A stretch of DNA of 64,000 nucleotides from JBPOFY01 sp051252415 (GCA_051252415.1 JBPOGA010000013.1:1-64000); one strand, 5' to 3'; shown: positions 35,817-45,569, numbered from the stretch's first letter. The notes: generated by a model not told the origin, from the sequence alone. Made by a program: numbers and translations.

Positions 35817-36911
35817 CTAAGCCATCCCCTTGCAGAACGCTTCAGTGATGGCCCATTTCAAGGGCTCCTCATCAAGATAGCGTTTCACCTCATCGACAAC
35901 GGCAGCTCCCAGACGCTCAGTCTCGACGCCCATTGAGCCCGCAATATGCGGCGTAAGCACTACATTAGGTAAACTGAGCAGCAGAGAATCTTCACTCGGC
36001 GGCTCTGGATTCGTCACGTCTAGAATGAAGTGCAAGTCAGACCTCTCGCTTGCGACTTCAATCAACTCTTCTTCGCGAATGACTTGGCCACGCGCGGTAT
36101 TAATGAACGTCGCATCTTGTTTCATTATAGAAAAGTGCTCACGCCCGATGAGTCCCTTCGTCTCCGGCAAATTAGGCGTGTGCAGAGACACCACATCACT
36201 CTCACGGAAAACATCTTTCAAGGTAGCACGAGAAACACCTAAATTATCAGCTTCACAGGCCGTTAGAAATGGGCAATAAACAGATACGTCCAAATTAAAT
36301 TGGCGCAAAAGTTTAATCGTTTCACGCGCGACCATCCCACAGGATACCAAGCCCACCTTATTGCTCCATGCCTTCGGTGAGGGACGAGTATAATCCTCCC
36401 AGCCCTGTCCGACCTTAGCCATATTTGCGTATTTCCAAAAACGCTTCATGCTGAGCAAAATTGTGCTGAGCGTATACTCAGCGACTGGCACTGCATTCAC
36501 CGCGTAAGCACTCGAAATTAATATGTCACGGCGCCAAAACTCAGGCGTAACGATATAGCGTATAGTCCCTGCCCCGTAAAAGACTGCCTTCAATTTTGGC
36601 ATAGCATCAAGAAACTCTTGATCCATCGACCGCATTTTCCAACCAGACAGGACAATTTCCACATCTTCCAATCCGGAAAGTTTTAACTGTTTCGAGTCAG
36701 TGAAATACGGAGGCTCTACAATTTCCAATAGCTGCCCCAAAGACTCACGAATACGAGTCGGATAAATCATCTCGTATGCATCACTCCCCAGCATAAAAAC
36801 TGCCTTCGCCCGCTTCTGTTTCCTTATAGAATCATTAGCCACATCAGAAAATGATTCATCAGTATCCAATGATGTTTCAGAACTAGATTCTATATTAGAG
36901 GGAACAGACAT
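35817..36911 (-). CDS. D-isomer specific 2-hydroxyacid dehydrogenase family protein
   Basis: 364 residues. The NAD-binding domain begins about 187 with GLVSCGMVARE (the usual GxGxxG is altered to SCGMVA, so cofactor binding may be atypical). The catalytic triad of the family is in place: Arg274 in INTARGQ, Glu303 in DVTNPEPP and His322 in LTPHIAGS. The N-terminal 35 residues are Ser/Asp-rich and look like an added tail. It would reduce or oxidise a 2-keto/2-hydroxy acid, such as hydroxypyruvate, or a sugar-acid product. It is divergent from a LacI regulator, which probably controls it. Confidence 0.85.
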   Translation of the reverse strand: MSVPSNIESSSETSLDTDESFSDVANDSIRKQKRAKAVFMLGSDAYEMIYPTRIRESLGQLLEIVEPPYFTDSKQLKLSGLEDVEIVLSGWKMRSMDQEFLDAMPKLKAVFYGAGTIRYIVTPEFWRRDILISSAYAVNAVPVAEYTLSTILLSMKRFWKYANMAKVGQGWEDYTRPSPKAWSNKVGLVSCGMVARETIKLLRQFNLDVSVYCPFLTACEADNLGVSRATLKDVFRESDVVSLHTPNLPETKGLIGREHFSIMKQDATFINTARGQVIREEELIEVASERSDLHFILDVTNPEPPSEDSLLLSLPNVVLTPHIAGSMGVETERLGAAVVDEVKRYLDEEPLKWAITEAFCKGMA

Positions 36912-36941
36912 ACTAAAGAGTTTAGCGTAATCGCACGTAAA

Positions 36942-37012
36942 ATTGTCAATACACTAGGTCAGATCGCATCCACAGAAATATTTTGACAACAGTAATGAGC
37001 CACAGGTTACAC
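36942..37012. promoter_or_regulatory. Candidate divergent promoters, dehydrogenase and LacI regulator
   Basis: TTGACA occurs at 36983-36988 on the plus strand and at 36944-36949 on the minus strand, the right places for -35 boxes of the two divergent genes. The matching -10 boxes are weak (TACACT after 19 nt on plus; TAAACT on minus). No clear LacI-type palindromic operator was seen. Confidence 0.3.
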
Positions 37013-37062
37013 TGGAAAGCGCACCTTGACACCAAAAATAATCTGACTTAAATCCCTTTAAC

Positions 37063-38130
37063 ATGTCCTCCCCCGAAAAACCAAATACGCGCGTCTCTCT
37101 ACGTGACATCGCAAAAGAATTGGGGATATCGCACGTAAGTGTTTCCTTGGCGCTGCGAGATTCTCCAAGAATATCAAAACAGCGCAAAGAGCAAGTGCAG
37201 GAGGCTGCCAAACGCATGGGTTATACACCAGACCCGATGCTCAGTGCGCTCGCCAATTATCGTCAGCAAAAGGACAATCATGGTGTTCACTCCGCCTTAG
37301 CTTGGATCAATCAGTGGGACGACAAAGATCAACTGAGAAGCCTGAAGGAGTTTGATGCTTACTGGCATGGGGCAAGCGATACCGCCACCAAACTAGGATT
37401 TCGACTAGAAGAGTTTCGACTCACCGAGAATCTCTCTGGTTCACGTTTATTCAATATTTTCAAGACACGTAATATCCGCGGAATACTCATCCCTCCACAT
37501 CCACGTGGAATTGAGCTAGAAGGTTTCGATTGGAGCCAATTTTCAATAGTTCGTTTCGGCTACAGCGTCAGACAATCGAAAGTGCACCTAGTCACTTCAG
37601 AAATGGTCGCCAACGCCATGCTGGCCTATCAGAAAATGCAAGAGAATGGCTATGAACGCATTGGCCTAGTCGCTCATGAGACTTATGACACGAATACACG
37701 ACACAATATTCGAGCAGGCTTCAAAGCTGCCGAGGACATCCATTCCAATCATGAAAAGCCGATTCCTATTCTCATTTTTAGAACGAATAACTTTAGTGAT
37801 AAAGTGAGCGAAATGAAGCAATGGATTGATAAGTATCAACCAGATGCCATTTTAAATTGTTCGAGTGAAGTTAAGGAGATACTCGAACAACTCAATATTC
37901 GTGTTCCAGAAGACATCGGTGTCGCCGTAACCAGTGTTTTAGATGCACAATACGACACTGGCATCGACCAACGCTCCTATGAAATCGGACGAGTCGCTGT
38001 TAGTAAGCTCGCGGGTCTTATTCACGAGAATGAAACCGGACTACCGCAGACGATCCGTCGAACCGCAATCGAGGGTGTCTGGATTCAAGGTAAGTCACTA
38101 CCGCCTAAAGGCTCGTTAACTAAAGATTAG
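37063..38130 (+). CDS. LacI-family transcriptional regulator
   Basis: 355 residues. The N-terminal HTH (about 10-60) reads VSLRDIAKELGISHVSVSLA then LRDSPRIS and KRMGYTPDPML with the hinge helix. The periplasmic-binding-protein-like effector domain follows (about 65-340); features such as IRGILIPPHPRG and RIGLVAHE are family-typical. It stands between the dehydrogenase (divergent) and the polysaccharide lyase/ABC/GH39 string (same strand), so it probably responds to a sugar from that pathway. The effector is unknown. Confidence 0.93.
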   Translation: MSSPEKPNTRVSLRDIAKELGISHVSVSLALRDSPRISKQRKEQVQEAAKRMGYTPDPMLSALANYRQQKDNHGVHSALAWINQWDDKDQLRSLKEFDAYWHGASDTATKLGFRLEEFRLTENLSGSRLFNIFKTRNIRGILIPPHPRGIELEGFDWSQFSIVRFGYSVRQSKVHLVTSEMVANAMLAYQKMQENGYERIGLVAHETYDTNTRHNIRAGFKAAEDIHSNHEKPIPILIFRTNNFSDKVSEMKQWIDKYQPDAILNCSSEVKEILEQLNIRVPEDIGVAVTSVLDAQYDTGIDQRSYEIGRVAVSKLAGLIHENETGLPQTIRRTAIEGVWIQGKSLPPKGSLTKD

Positions 38131-38282
38131 CGCCTCAAAAGATCAAAGTTACCAGTGTAATCTGAGTGACTCTTCTGTTCTAAAGCCCTCTACCTAGCCT
38201 AAGTTGAAAATTTACTTCTACACTCAGAAGCAATAGGCAATTGTGGCTTCAGATTACACATGCCAACAGCAATACGATTCTT

Positions 38283-41200
38283 ATGAACATCCCCAAATAT
38301 ATACCCCTCTGCGCTTACCTTTCCCTATTTGCTTGCCTGTTTGCGGCTAGCCTATCTAAGGCAGAGACACCCACACTTCCAGGTATTCAGAATTGGGATA
38401 GCGTCACCATCGATTCTACAGAAAATAGCACTGGCAGTTTTGCCTCGTCTGAAACTATCAGCTACACCTATCCCGACGGCGAAATTGGATGGCACCGTGT
38501 CGGCCTAGCATCGGCACACGATGGTTCAAGTTACTGGCGAGATCAATACGGCATTCGCATGGAATTGTATAATCCCACTGAGGTAAACTTGGATGTGACC
38601 GCCACCATGCTCACCGCACCAACGCTCAAAGGCAAAGAGCCTGTGGTCAGCAAATTCATTTCCAAAACCAGCCTCGCTAGCAAGGGCTGGCACACAGTCA
38701 CCTTTCCTATCGAATCCTTCGACTATGAAAAAGCGCGTCCCTTCGTGCTCGAAGCAATCAAGAATTTCGAAATCACCGCAAGCCCTGCCGATGGTAGCCA
38801 AGCCAATCTGCGGATTCGTAATCCACACCTAATCGAGGCCGACATAGTGAGCCTCAAGAGCCCCGTGCTTTCAAAGTCCGCCAAAGGGGGCGAAAGCGTG
38901 ACCTACCAGCTCGAACTGACCAACTGCACAGATGCACCACAAGCAGTCACACTCTCTCGCATCATCCGTGGCCGCGAGGAAGTCATGGCCACCACCCTCA
39001 CCCCCGACAGTCTGACACTGGCTCCAGGCGAAAGCCAAACCTGCCAAGTCCAAGTCACCATGTCCGAGCGTGTCCCCGCTGGTGGCCGCGAAACACAACT
39101 GATCCAAGCAATGGCAAATGGCCGTGACGCTGGGCAAATCGAATTTATCACGCTCAGCCAAATGGAGCACCCTTACATTCTTCACACAAAGGAGCGCTGG
39201 GATGCTGTTCGTAAGAAAGCCAAGACAGTCGAATGGGCAAAGAAAGCTGCGGCAGAGTACATTACCAAAGCTGACAAGTGGGAGGTGCCAGCTGCCGATC
39301 ACGGTAAAATCTCTGATCGCACACATAATGTTTATCTCTACAGATCTGGCACCGAGAACGACTGTAAAGGTGCTGCCATCGCCTACCAACTAACAGGCGA
39401 ACTCAAATATGCCGAGAAAGCCGCTCAGTATATACGTCAACTGTGTGACCCGACTTACGGCTATCCTGTCACCAAACAGGCGAACAACGTAAACCTAGTT
39501 AAAGAAGGTGCCTATTTCCAATACATCGCGATGGCCTATGATATGATCTACGATTCAGGCGTATTCACCGCCGAAGATCATGCCAACATTGAAAAGACCT
39601 TCCGTGTTTTCCACGAAGTCATCGACCAACATATCACATTCGGTGACACAGGAAACTGGCAGGTCGCTGAATTGATCGGCTGCATCTACACGGGTCTGGT
39701 CATTCAAGACATGGCCGTCGTCAACCGCTTCATCGAAGGCCCTATGGGCTTCTATGATCAACTCAGTCACGGTGTCATGGGCGATGGTTGGTGGTATGAG
39801 TGCTCAATTGGCTATAACGCATGGGTCTCGCGTGAGTTTACTCAACTGGCTTTTGCAATGCAGCCATGGGGCGTCGATTACATGCACGCTTCCTTCCCTG
39901 CTACTTACTCTCAGGAATACAACATTCCTTACGCCGACGTCGAACAACGCAAACAAGACTACCAAGGCAAACCTTTCCAAAAATGGGGCCCCGTCCATAA
40001 GCCCTATATCAAAATCACCGACATGTGGGATGCGATGATTCCTTACATCGACTACAATGGAGTGATGTTCGCAATCAACGACTCCACCGAAAAGAAGTTG
40101 GATGCCCTCGACTACGAAGTCGCCTACTTTGCGTATCGAGATCCCAAATACGCTGCGATTTTAAAGAACAGTTCAAAGCGCGATCTACTCTACGGAGTTG
40201 CTGAACTGCCCGAAGACACACCAGAACTTGGTCACGGCTCCGCACACTCTGATAATGTCGGCGTCTCAATGCTACGCTCTAAAGCTGAAGGCAAGCATCC
40301 ACGCGAAAAAATCCAGGCGGTACTCAAATACGGCACTCACGGCGGCTATCACGGCCACTTCGACCGTGCCAGCCTCAACTCACTCATGCGCTACGGTCGT
40401 AGCTTCTACAACCCAGAGCACATCTGGTATAGCTACCCACCGTTCATGTATGCCTTTTTCGTGCAGACGTCCCTACCGCACAACATGGTCGTCGTCGACA
40501 TGAAGCAACAAGAGCCTGTCGAGAGTAGCCTTATCTTATTCAGTGAAGGCGACCTCATGCAAACAAGTACCGTCGAAACAAATGCTCGCTGGAGCACGCC
40601 CCCTTACGGCGGCTTATTCTACTCCACTTTCAAGGGCACTTTCCAAGACAAGTGCTGGGGCGAAGGTCGCTACATGCCAGTGCCTGAGAACGAGCCAGTC
40701 TATACTGCGATCGGCCCCTACTCCGACCGAGTCACTCAACGCCGCTTTCTAGCAGTCACTGACGACTACGTGATCGTCGCAGACTATCTAGACGCGCCAG
40801 AGGAACACACCTTCGACCACCTTTACAATATTAAGGGATACAAGGGCATTGAATCGGACGAACTCAAGCTCACACGCACTACCGAACAAATGGATCCAAA
40901 TCCTGTCCTCGCCGCACAATTGATTACCGACTGCGATTGGTATGACAGTCAGGGCACTACGAAGGTCAGCTTTATCACTGAGTTCGGCAAAGGCGCTGAC
41001 AATGCAGGAACACGTATCTTCGGTGAAGACGGCGTGCTCAAAATGGATGTTTATAATGCATGGCCCAAGGACCGCGAAGTGATGATTGGCATGCTGCCCG
41101 AACCGCATGGGGTCAACCGCAAGTTTTGGTATTCAGTGATCGGCGACGACAAAGTGCTGACCGAAGGCAAGTTCGGCGCTTGGATTCTTGGTCGCGATGA

Positions 41201-41816
41201 GATCGATGTATCCATCGAAGGAATACAAAAACTCACACTCCAAACCAAAGCCGACTTCAATGAGCGAAAGTCACCCAAGACGCTCTTCTGGGCCAATGCT
41301 GTCATCGTCACAAAGGACGGCAAAGAAATCGACCTCAACGAACTCGAACTCTCTTACAATCAAATCGACAGCTCTCCAAAGAGTGGCGTCGACTACAAAG
41401 GCGGCCCAGTTAAAATCGCAGGCCGTGAGTTCAAGAGCACTGTCCCAGCGAATCCAGTCAAAGGTAACATCGACGGCACCATCACAATCGACCTTTCAGG
41501 TCTCAATGCGGCACGCTTCAAATCCTTTGTCGGTGGCGACTACCCACTCGGCAACGAGGCCGCACGTCGCAAATCTTTGAGCTTTCGCAGCACAGGCAAG
41601 CAGGCCCGCTTCTTAACAGTCATCGAACCTTACGAAAATGAAGCCGTCGTCAAAAGCGTCACCGCTGAATCTGCAAATGCACTCACAGTCGAACTCAACG
41701 ATGGCCGCACGCACATAATCCAAATCAACGACCTCGAAAAAGGCACAAATTTGACCGCATCCATCAAAGAATATAAAGACGGCGCTCTCGTCCGCGAAGA
41801 GCAGCATCAAGATTAG
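38283..41816 (+). CDS. Heparinase II/III-like polysaccharide lyase, secreted
   Basis: 1177 residues from ATG 38283, which gives a signal peptide (MNIPKYIPLCAYLSLFACLF, cut near SKAE); the longer frame uses a TTG. An N-terminal beta-sandwich (about 30-270) precedes an alpha/alpha-toroid (about 290-620) and the heparinase II/III-like beta domain (about 640-1170). Candidate active-site residues by family pattern are Asn457 in TGNWQVAE, Tyr505/Tyr511 in WYECSIGYNAW and His690 or His692 in GGYHGHFDRASLN. The enzyme family cleaves uronic-acid-containing chains (heparin, alginate, ulvan, GAG types) by beta-elimination. It is much longer than single-module lyases. It leads a string with an ABC protein and GH39 just behind. 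Confidence 0.85.
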   Translation: MNIPKYIPLCAYLSLFACLFAASLSKAETPTLPGIQNWDSVTIDSTENSTGSFASSETISYTYPDGEIGWHRVGLASAHDGSSYWRDQYGIRMELYNPTEVNLDVTATMLTAPTLKGKEPVVSKFISKTSLASKGWHTVTFPIESFDYEKARPFVLEAIKNFEITASPADGSQANLRIRNPHLIEADIVSLKSPVLSKSAKGGESVTYQLELTNCTDAPQAVTLSRIIRGREEVMATTLTPDSLTLAPGESQTCQVQVTMSERVPAGGRETQLIQAMANGRDAGQIEFITLSQMEHPYILHTKERWDAVRKKAKTVEWAKKAAAEYITKADKWEVPAADHGKISDRTHNVYLYRSGTENDCKGAAIAYQLTGELKYAEKAAQYIRQLCDPTYGYPVTKQANNVNLVKEGAYFQYIAMAYDMIYDSGVFTAEDHANIEKTFRVFHEVIDQHITFGDTGNWQVAELIGCIYTGLVIQDMAVVNRFIEGPMGFYDQLSHGVMGDGWWYECSIGYNAWVSREFTQLAFAMQPWGVDYMHASFPATYSQEYNIPYADVEQRKQDYQGKPFQKWGPVHKPYIKITDMWDAMIPYIDYNGVMFAINDSTEKKLDALDYEVAYFAYRDPKYAAILKNSSKRDLLYGVAELPEDTPELGHGSAHSDNVGVSMLRSKAEGKHPREKIQAVLKYGTHGGYHGHFDRASLNSLMRYGRSFYNPEHIWYSYPPFMYAFFVQTSLPHNMVVVDMKQQEPVESSLILFSEGDLMQTSTVETNARWSTPPYGGLFYSTFKGTFQDKCWGEGRYMPVPENEPVYTAIGPYSDRVTQRRFLAVTDDYVIVADYLDAPEEHTFDHLYNIKGYKGIESDELKLTRTTEQMDPNPVLAAQLITDCDWYDSQGTTKVSFITEFGKGADNAGTRIFGEDGVLKMDVYNAWPKDREVMIGMLPEPHGVNRKFWYSVIGDDKVLTEGKFGAWILGRDEIDVSIEGIQKLTLQTKADFNERKSPKTLFWANAVIVTKDGKEIDLNELELSYNQIDSSPKSGVDYKGGPVKIAGREFKSTVPANPVKGNIDGTITIDLSGLNAARFKSFVGGDYPLGNEAARRKSLSFRSTGKQARFLTVIEPYENEAVVKSVTAESANALTVELNDGRTHIIQINDLEKGTNLTASIKEYKDGALVREEQHQD

Positions 41817-41851
41817 TAAACTCTACCGACAGCTTTTCTTTACGAGTAGTC

Positions 41852-43603
41852 ATGCCCGCCCCAAAAGCAGAAACGATCGAGACGCAAAGTGAGCTCAAGC
41901 TTTTGCGCGAGTTGTTTGCGGATAAGCGTTGGGCAGCCGTCAAAGCGATCTTCTTCATTACTTTGAAAGCTGCGCCAGTTTGGTTGATCCCACTTGTCAC
42001 TGCCAGAGTGATCGACTTGGCCAATCAGCCGGAGCCGAATATTACGAAGCTGATTATCTACATCATTATCGGCATCGGGCTCTTCCTGCAAAACATCCCA
42101 GCTGCCGTTTATTTTACAAAGAATCTGATTCTCCTGACACGCGGTATTGGACGTGATTTGCGCATTAAGGTCTGCCATCAATTACAGGCATTGTCGCTGC
42201 ACTATCACAACCGCCACAGCGTCGGCAAAGTCCACTCCAAGGCGATTCGAGACATCGAAATAATTGAACAGCTACCAAGGCTAGTATTGGAGCAAGGCTA
42301 TAGCTTCCTATTAGGTCTCTCACTCACAGCCTTCATCATATTCATTCGCAAACCTGAAGCCCTACTCTTTTTTATACCCGCAGCGGCAGCCGGTGGCGTT
42401 GTGTCGGCATTGTTCAGGCGTAAAATGAGCGAAACTGTTAATGACTATCGGAAGAGCATCGAGGGCATGAGTATGCATCTCAATGAAATGGTCACAATGA
42501 TGCCACTCACTCGTGCCCACGGACTTGAGAAACACCAATTGCGAACTGTAGAGAGTGGCATTCAAGGGGTCTATCAAAAGGGCGCGAGTTTCGACATGCT
42601 GACCGAGCTCTTTAAAGCCATCAGTTGGGTCATCATGGGCGTCATGCAGCTCATCTGCCTAGGCGTCTCGATGTATGCCTGCTTCGGCGGGCATATCACA
42701 GTCGGCGATGTGGTGATGTTCAACTCGTTCTTCTTAACACTCTCCGGCACCTTTGCCAACTTACTGACCTTTATCCCCCAGCTGCTACAAACGAGAGAAT
42801 CTCTAGATTCAATCATTGAAGTCCTCAGTTCCCCCGAGCTCGAACTCAACAGCGGCAAAGAAGCCTACGAATCTGTCCGTGGTGAATTCATCCTGAATAA
42901 CGTGTCCTTTAAGTATCCGGACTCAGACGAACATGCGATCAGACAACTAAACCTCCAAGTAAAAGCAGGCACCACCGTAGCCATCACTGGTCCAAGCGGC
43001 TGCGGCAAGTCGACGCTCCTCTCACTGCTGCTCGGTTTTATCCATCCCAATGAAGGGCAAATTCTGCTCGATGGAAAAGACATGGCCAACATGGATTTGC
43101 GCACCTACCGCCAACAAGTCGGAGTGGTCACACAGGACCTCGTTCTCTTTTCCGGCAGCCTTTGGGACAACGTCGCCTACGGCAATGACACGATCACAGA
43201 AGAGCAACTCCTGCGCGCACTCGAACAAGCCAATGCCCGCGAGTTCGTAGAGAAGCTACCAGACGGCATCCACACACTACTCGGTGTCGATGGTGTGCGC
43301 CTATCTGGTGGCCAAATGCAACGCATCGCCATCGCCCGTGCTATTATTCGCAATCCCAAGGTGCTCATCCTCGACGAGGCAACTAGCGCATTGGATGTGG
43401 AATCCGAAATGCTCGTTCAAAGTGCGCTCGATAACGTAATGAAAGCGCGCACGACATTTATTGTCGCACACCGCATGTCGACGTTAAAGAATGCCGACTT
43501 AATTGCCGTCTTTGATGATGGTCGACTCGTCAACTTTGCCCCACCTTCAGAACTTCTCCAACAAGATAACTTTTATAGCCGAGCGGTAAAACACACCGCA
43601 TAA
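41852..43603 (+). CDS. ABC transporter, exporter-type fused permease/ATPase
   Basis: 583 residues: six-helix ABC membrane domain (about 30-320) fused to an ATPase domain with Walker A GPSGCGKST (380-388), signature LSGGQ (484-488), Walker B VLILDEAT (504-511) and the switch His in VAHRMS. This is the MsbA/half-transporter layout, acting as a homodimer that exports lipids, peptides or other substrates. No solute-binding protein or separate permease accompanies it, so it is not a sugar importer. It lies 35 nt behind the lyase gene and 15 nt before GH39, clearly in the operon, which is unexpected. Confidence 0.93.
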   Translation: MPAPKAETIETQSELKLLRELFADKRWAAVKAIFFITLKAAPVWLIPLVTARVIDLANQPEPNITKLIIYIIIGIGLFLQNIPAAVYFTKNLILLTRGIGRDLRIKVCHQLQALSLHYHNRHSVGKVHSKAIRDIEIIEQLPRLVLEQGYSFLLGLSLTAFIIFIRKPEALLFFIPAAAAGGVVSALFRRKMSETVNDYRKSIEGMSMHLNEMVTMMPLTRAHGLEKHQLRTVESGIQGVYQKGASFDMLTELFKAISWVIMGVMQLICLGVSMYACFGGHITVGDVVMFNSFFLTLSGTFANLLTFIPQLLQTRESLDSIIEVLSSPELELNSGKEAYESVRGEFILNNVSFKYPDSDEHAIRQLNLQVKAGTTVAITGPSGCGKSTLLSLLLGFIHPNEGQILLDGKDMANMDLRTYRQQVGVVTQDLVLFSGSLWDNVAYGNDTITEEQLLRALEQANAREFVEKLPDGIHTLLGVDGVRLSGGQMQRIAIARAIIRNPKVLILDEATSALDVESEMLVQSALDNVMKARTTFIVAHRMSTLKNADLIAVFDDGRLVNFAPPSELLQQDNFYSRAVKHTA

Positions 43604-43618
43604 ACAATTTAATAGATT

Positions 43619-45214
43619 ATGAAACAAGAACTCAAACTATCCGCAAATGCCGGGACAGCTTCCGGAATACAAACATTTAAACCACACTGGAACCCTTGCG
43701 TCGGTGCAGGCCGTGCCGGGGAAGCCCTCCGCACCTCATGGATGGAACAAATGGAACTCGTGCATCGCGAATGCGGTTTTCAATACGTCCGTTTTCACGG
43801 ACTTCTCCATGACGATATGTTCGTCTACCGAGAGAACCCCGACGGCTCAATTACATACAACTTTCAATACATCGACGAAGTATTCGACCGCCTGCTAGAC
43901 ATGGGCGTCAAGCCTTTCATCGAACTCGGCTTCATGCCCAAGGATCTATCGACCACCGAGAAGACTGTCTTCTGGTGGAAGAGTAATGTATCACCACCCA
44001 AAGATTATCAAAAGTGGGCTGATCTCATTACAGCTCTAGTTGAACATATCGTCGCACGCTACGGCATCGACGAATGTCTGACTTGGTATTACGAAGTCTG
44101 GAACGAGCCGAATCTCGCGCCCTTCTTCGACGGCACCAAAAGTGATTATTTCAAGCTCTACAAATTCAGCGTAGATGCGATCAAAGCGATACACCCCGAC
44201 CTCCGCGTCGGCGGCCCATCCACAAGTAACTTCGTTCCAGACGCACGCTTCGATGGCGAACGCGAAGACCTCTCTCAGCACAAAGTGGTCACCACAGCGA
44301 AGGATCTCGATGCGCTTGATTGGAAACCTGTCTGGCTCGCTGACTTCTTCAAATACTGCGAGGAGAACGACCTGCCAGTCGATTTTATCAGTTGCCACCC
44401 CTACCCAACGGACTGGGCATTCGATGAGCACGGCACGGGGACCAAACTAACACGCGGCGTCGGCGCGACTCCGACAGACTTGGCCTTACTTCGTAAGATG
44501 GTTGATGAAAGCGCCTATCCTCAGGCTGAAATCCACCTAACTGAGTGGAGCAGCAGTTCCTCACCACGTGATTACACGCACGATTACTTACAAGCTGCGA
44601 CCTACGTCGCCAAGGCAAACGTCGACTCCATCGGCACTGTCGACTCGCTCTCCTACTGGGTCTTCACAGACATCTTTGAAGAGAGCGGCGGCGGCGACAT
44701 CGCTTTCCATGGAGGCTTCGGCATGGTCAACATGCAGGGTATCCCGAAACCAACTTTCCACACTTACCGCCTACTCAATACACTCGGCAATCAAGTGCTC
44801 GATAAGACAGATGCAGGTGTCATCACACGTTGCAGCGAAACAGGAAAGCTGTCCGCACTCGCCTATCACTATCCGCCTGAGATTACGCAAACGATCCCGG
44901 GCTCTTTCGACTCACGCGAACCGGCAGAAACAACACTAGCCACTGGCACTCCAGCTCAACTCAACATCACTCTGGACGGTTTGCCCGCAGGAGCCGAAGT
45001 CACTGTTGAGATCCTTGATCAAGACCATGGTGACGCACTGAGCGCATGGAAGAAGATGGGCTCACCCGAACCAATTTCTCGCGAACAAACTCAAGCGCTT
45101 AAAGACGCCTCAGCCGCGACAAACAAAAGCCAACACACAGCAGACGCATCAGGCACTTTCAATCTGTCGATCGAGGTGGCACCTTGGTCCGTCGTCAGCG
45201 TTCGACAAAACTAG
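43619..45214 (+). CDS. Glycoside hydrolase family 39 (beta-xylosidase/iduronidase type)
   Basis: 531 residues. GH39 catalytic acid/base Glu163 is in YEVWNEPNLAPFF and the nucleophile Glu309 in EIHLTEWSSSS; RFHGLLHDDMFVY near the N-terminus is also typical. The TIM barrel (about 1-360) is followed by a beta-sandwich that includes VEVAPWSVVSVRQ-like sequence at the end (IEVAPWSVVSV). GH39 contains beta-xylosidases and alpha-L-iduronidases; proximity of a heparinase-like lyase and sulfatases makes a uronate- or xylose-containing sulfated polymer plausible. No signal peptide, so probably cytoplasmic. Confidence 0.9.
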   Translation: MKQELKLSANAGTASGIQTFKPHWNPCVGAGRAGEALRTSWMEQMELVHRECGFQYVRFHGLLHDDMFVYRENPDGSITYNFQYIDEVFDRLLDMGVKPFIELGFMPKDLSTTEKTVFWWKSNVSPPKDYQKWADLITALVEHIVARYGIDECLTWYYEVWNEPNLAPFFDGTKSDYFKLYKFSVDAIKAIHPDLRVGGPSTSNFVPDARFDGEREDLSQHKVVTTAKDLDALDWKPVWLADFFKYCEENDLPVDFISCHPYPTDWAFDEHGTGTKLTRGVGATPTDLALLRKMVDESAYPQAEIHLTEWSSSSSPRDYTHDYLQAATYVAKANVDSIGTVDSLSYWVFTDIFEESGGGDIAFHGGFGMVNMQGIPKPTFHTYRLLNTLGNQVLDKTDAGVITRCSETGKLSALAYHYPPEITQTIPGSFDSREPAETTLATGTPAQLNITLDGLPAGAEVTVEILDQDHGDALSAWKKMGSPEPISREQTQALKDASAATNKSQHTADASGTFNLSIEVAPWSVVSVRQN

Positions 45215-45288
45215 AAAGCTCAAATCCCCAGACCGTATGATGAAGCCAAACCTGAATGGTGCTATTTTAAGCGCTTGCGGACTTTATT

Positions 45289-45518
45289 GTAGGGCCTTTG
45301 CTTGCGAACTGTCTCAAAATTCAGTCAATGGGAGCGTCCGGCTCCGTCCGGACACCAAACTGTCAACATGGCGAACTCTGACGCTGTGTCGGGACGGAGC
45401 CCGACGCTCCAATAAGATACTTTTCGCAATTTTGAAACAGTCTCCTTGCGAAGCGCCGCCGTCTGGTAGGTCAATCCGCGTCAGTGTTGTTGCTGCGTCG
45501 AGCAAGCTCGGTCCCTAC
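45289..45518. repeat. GTAGGGGC-family repeat, interrupted
   Basis: It starts GTAGGGCCTTTGCTTGCGAA (45289-45308) and resumes at 45445 with CTTGCGAAGCGCCGCC, ending at GGTCCCTAC (45518). Deleting 45309-45452 restores GCTTGCGAAGCG, the form found at 14911 and in the RAYT-flanking units. The outer arms GTAGGG and CCCTAC are inverted. Confidence 0.7.
45309..45444. mobile_element. MITE-like insertion with duplicated CTTGCGAA flanks
   Basis: 136 bp. Terminal sequences are inverted: ACTGTCTCAAAATT at the left and AATTTTGAAACAGT at the right (one mismatch). The octamer CTTGCGAA is present immediately outside both ends (45301-45308 and 45445-45452), as expected for a target-site duplication. The interior has a second inverted pair, GGGAGCGTCCGGCTCCGTCC and GGACGGAGCCCGACGCTCC, related to the palindrome at 32021. 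No open frame of interest is inside, so it would need a transposase from elsewhere. Confidence 0.65.
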
Positions 45519-45569
45519 GTTTAGCCTGCTTCATTTCATGCGTTCTAGAAAACCCAGATTCAATCAACA

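Larger units (their letters stand above)
45215..45569. other. Intergenic region composed mostly of nested palindromic repeats
   Basis: 355 nt between GH39 and the first beta-helix gene. Positions 45289-45518 hold a GTAGGGGC-family repeat that is split by a second element (45309-45444). The short flanks show nothing recognisable; the promoter of the beta-helix gene is probably within 45519-45569. Confidence 0.65.

Noticed and set aside
41852..43603. Sugar ABC importer
   Set aside because: Fused membrane and ATPase domains in exporter order, with no solute-binding protein or separate permeases.
45314..45505. Minus-strand open frame inside the intergenic repeats
   Set aside because: It is composed of the nested palindromic elements; no domain or start signal is visible.
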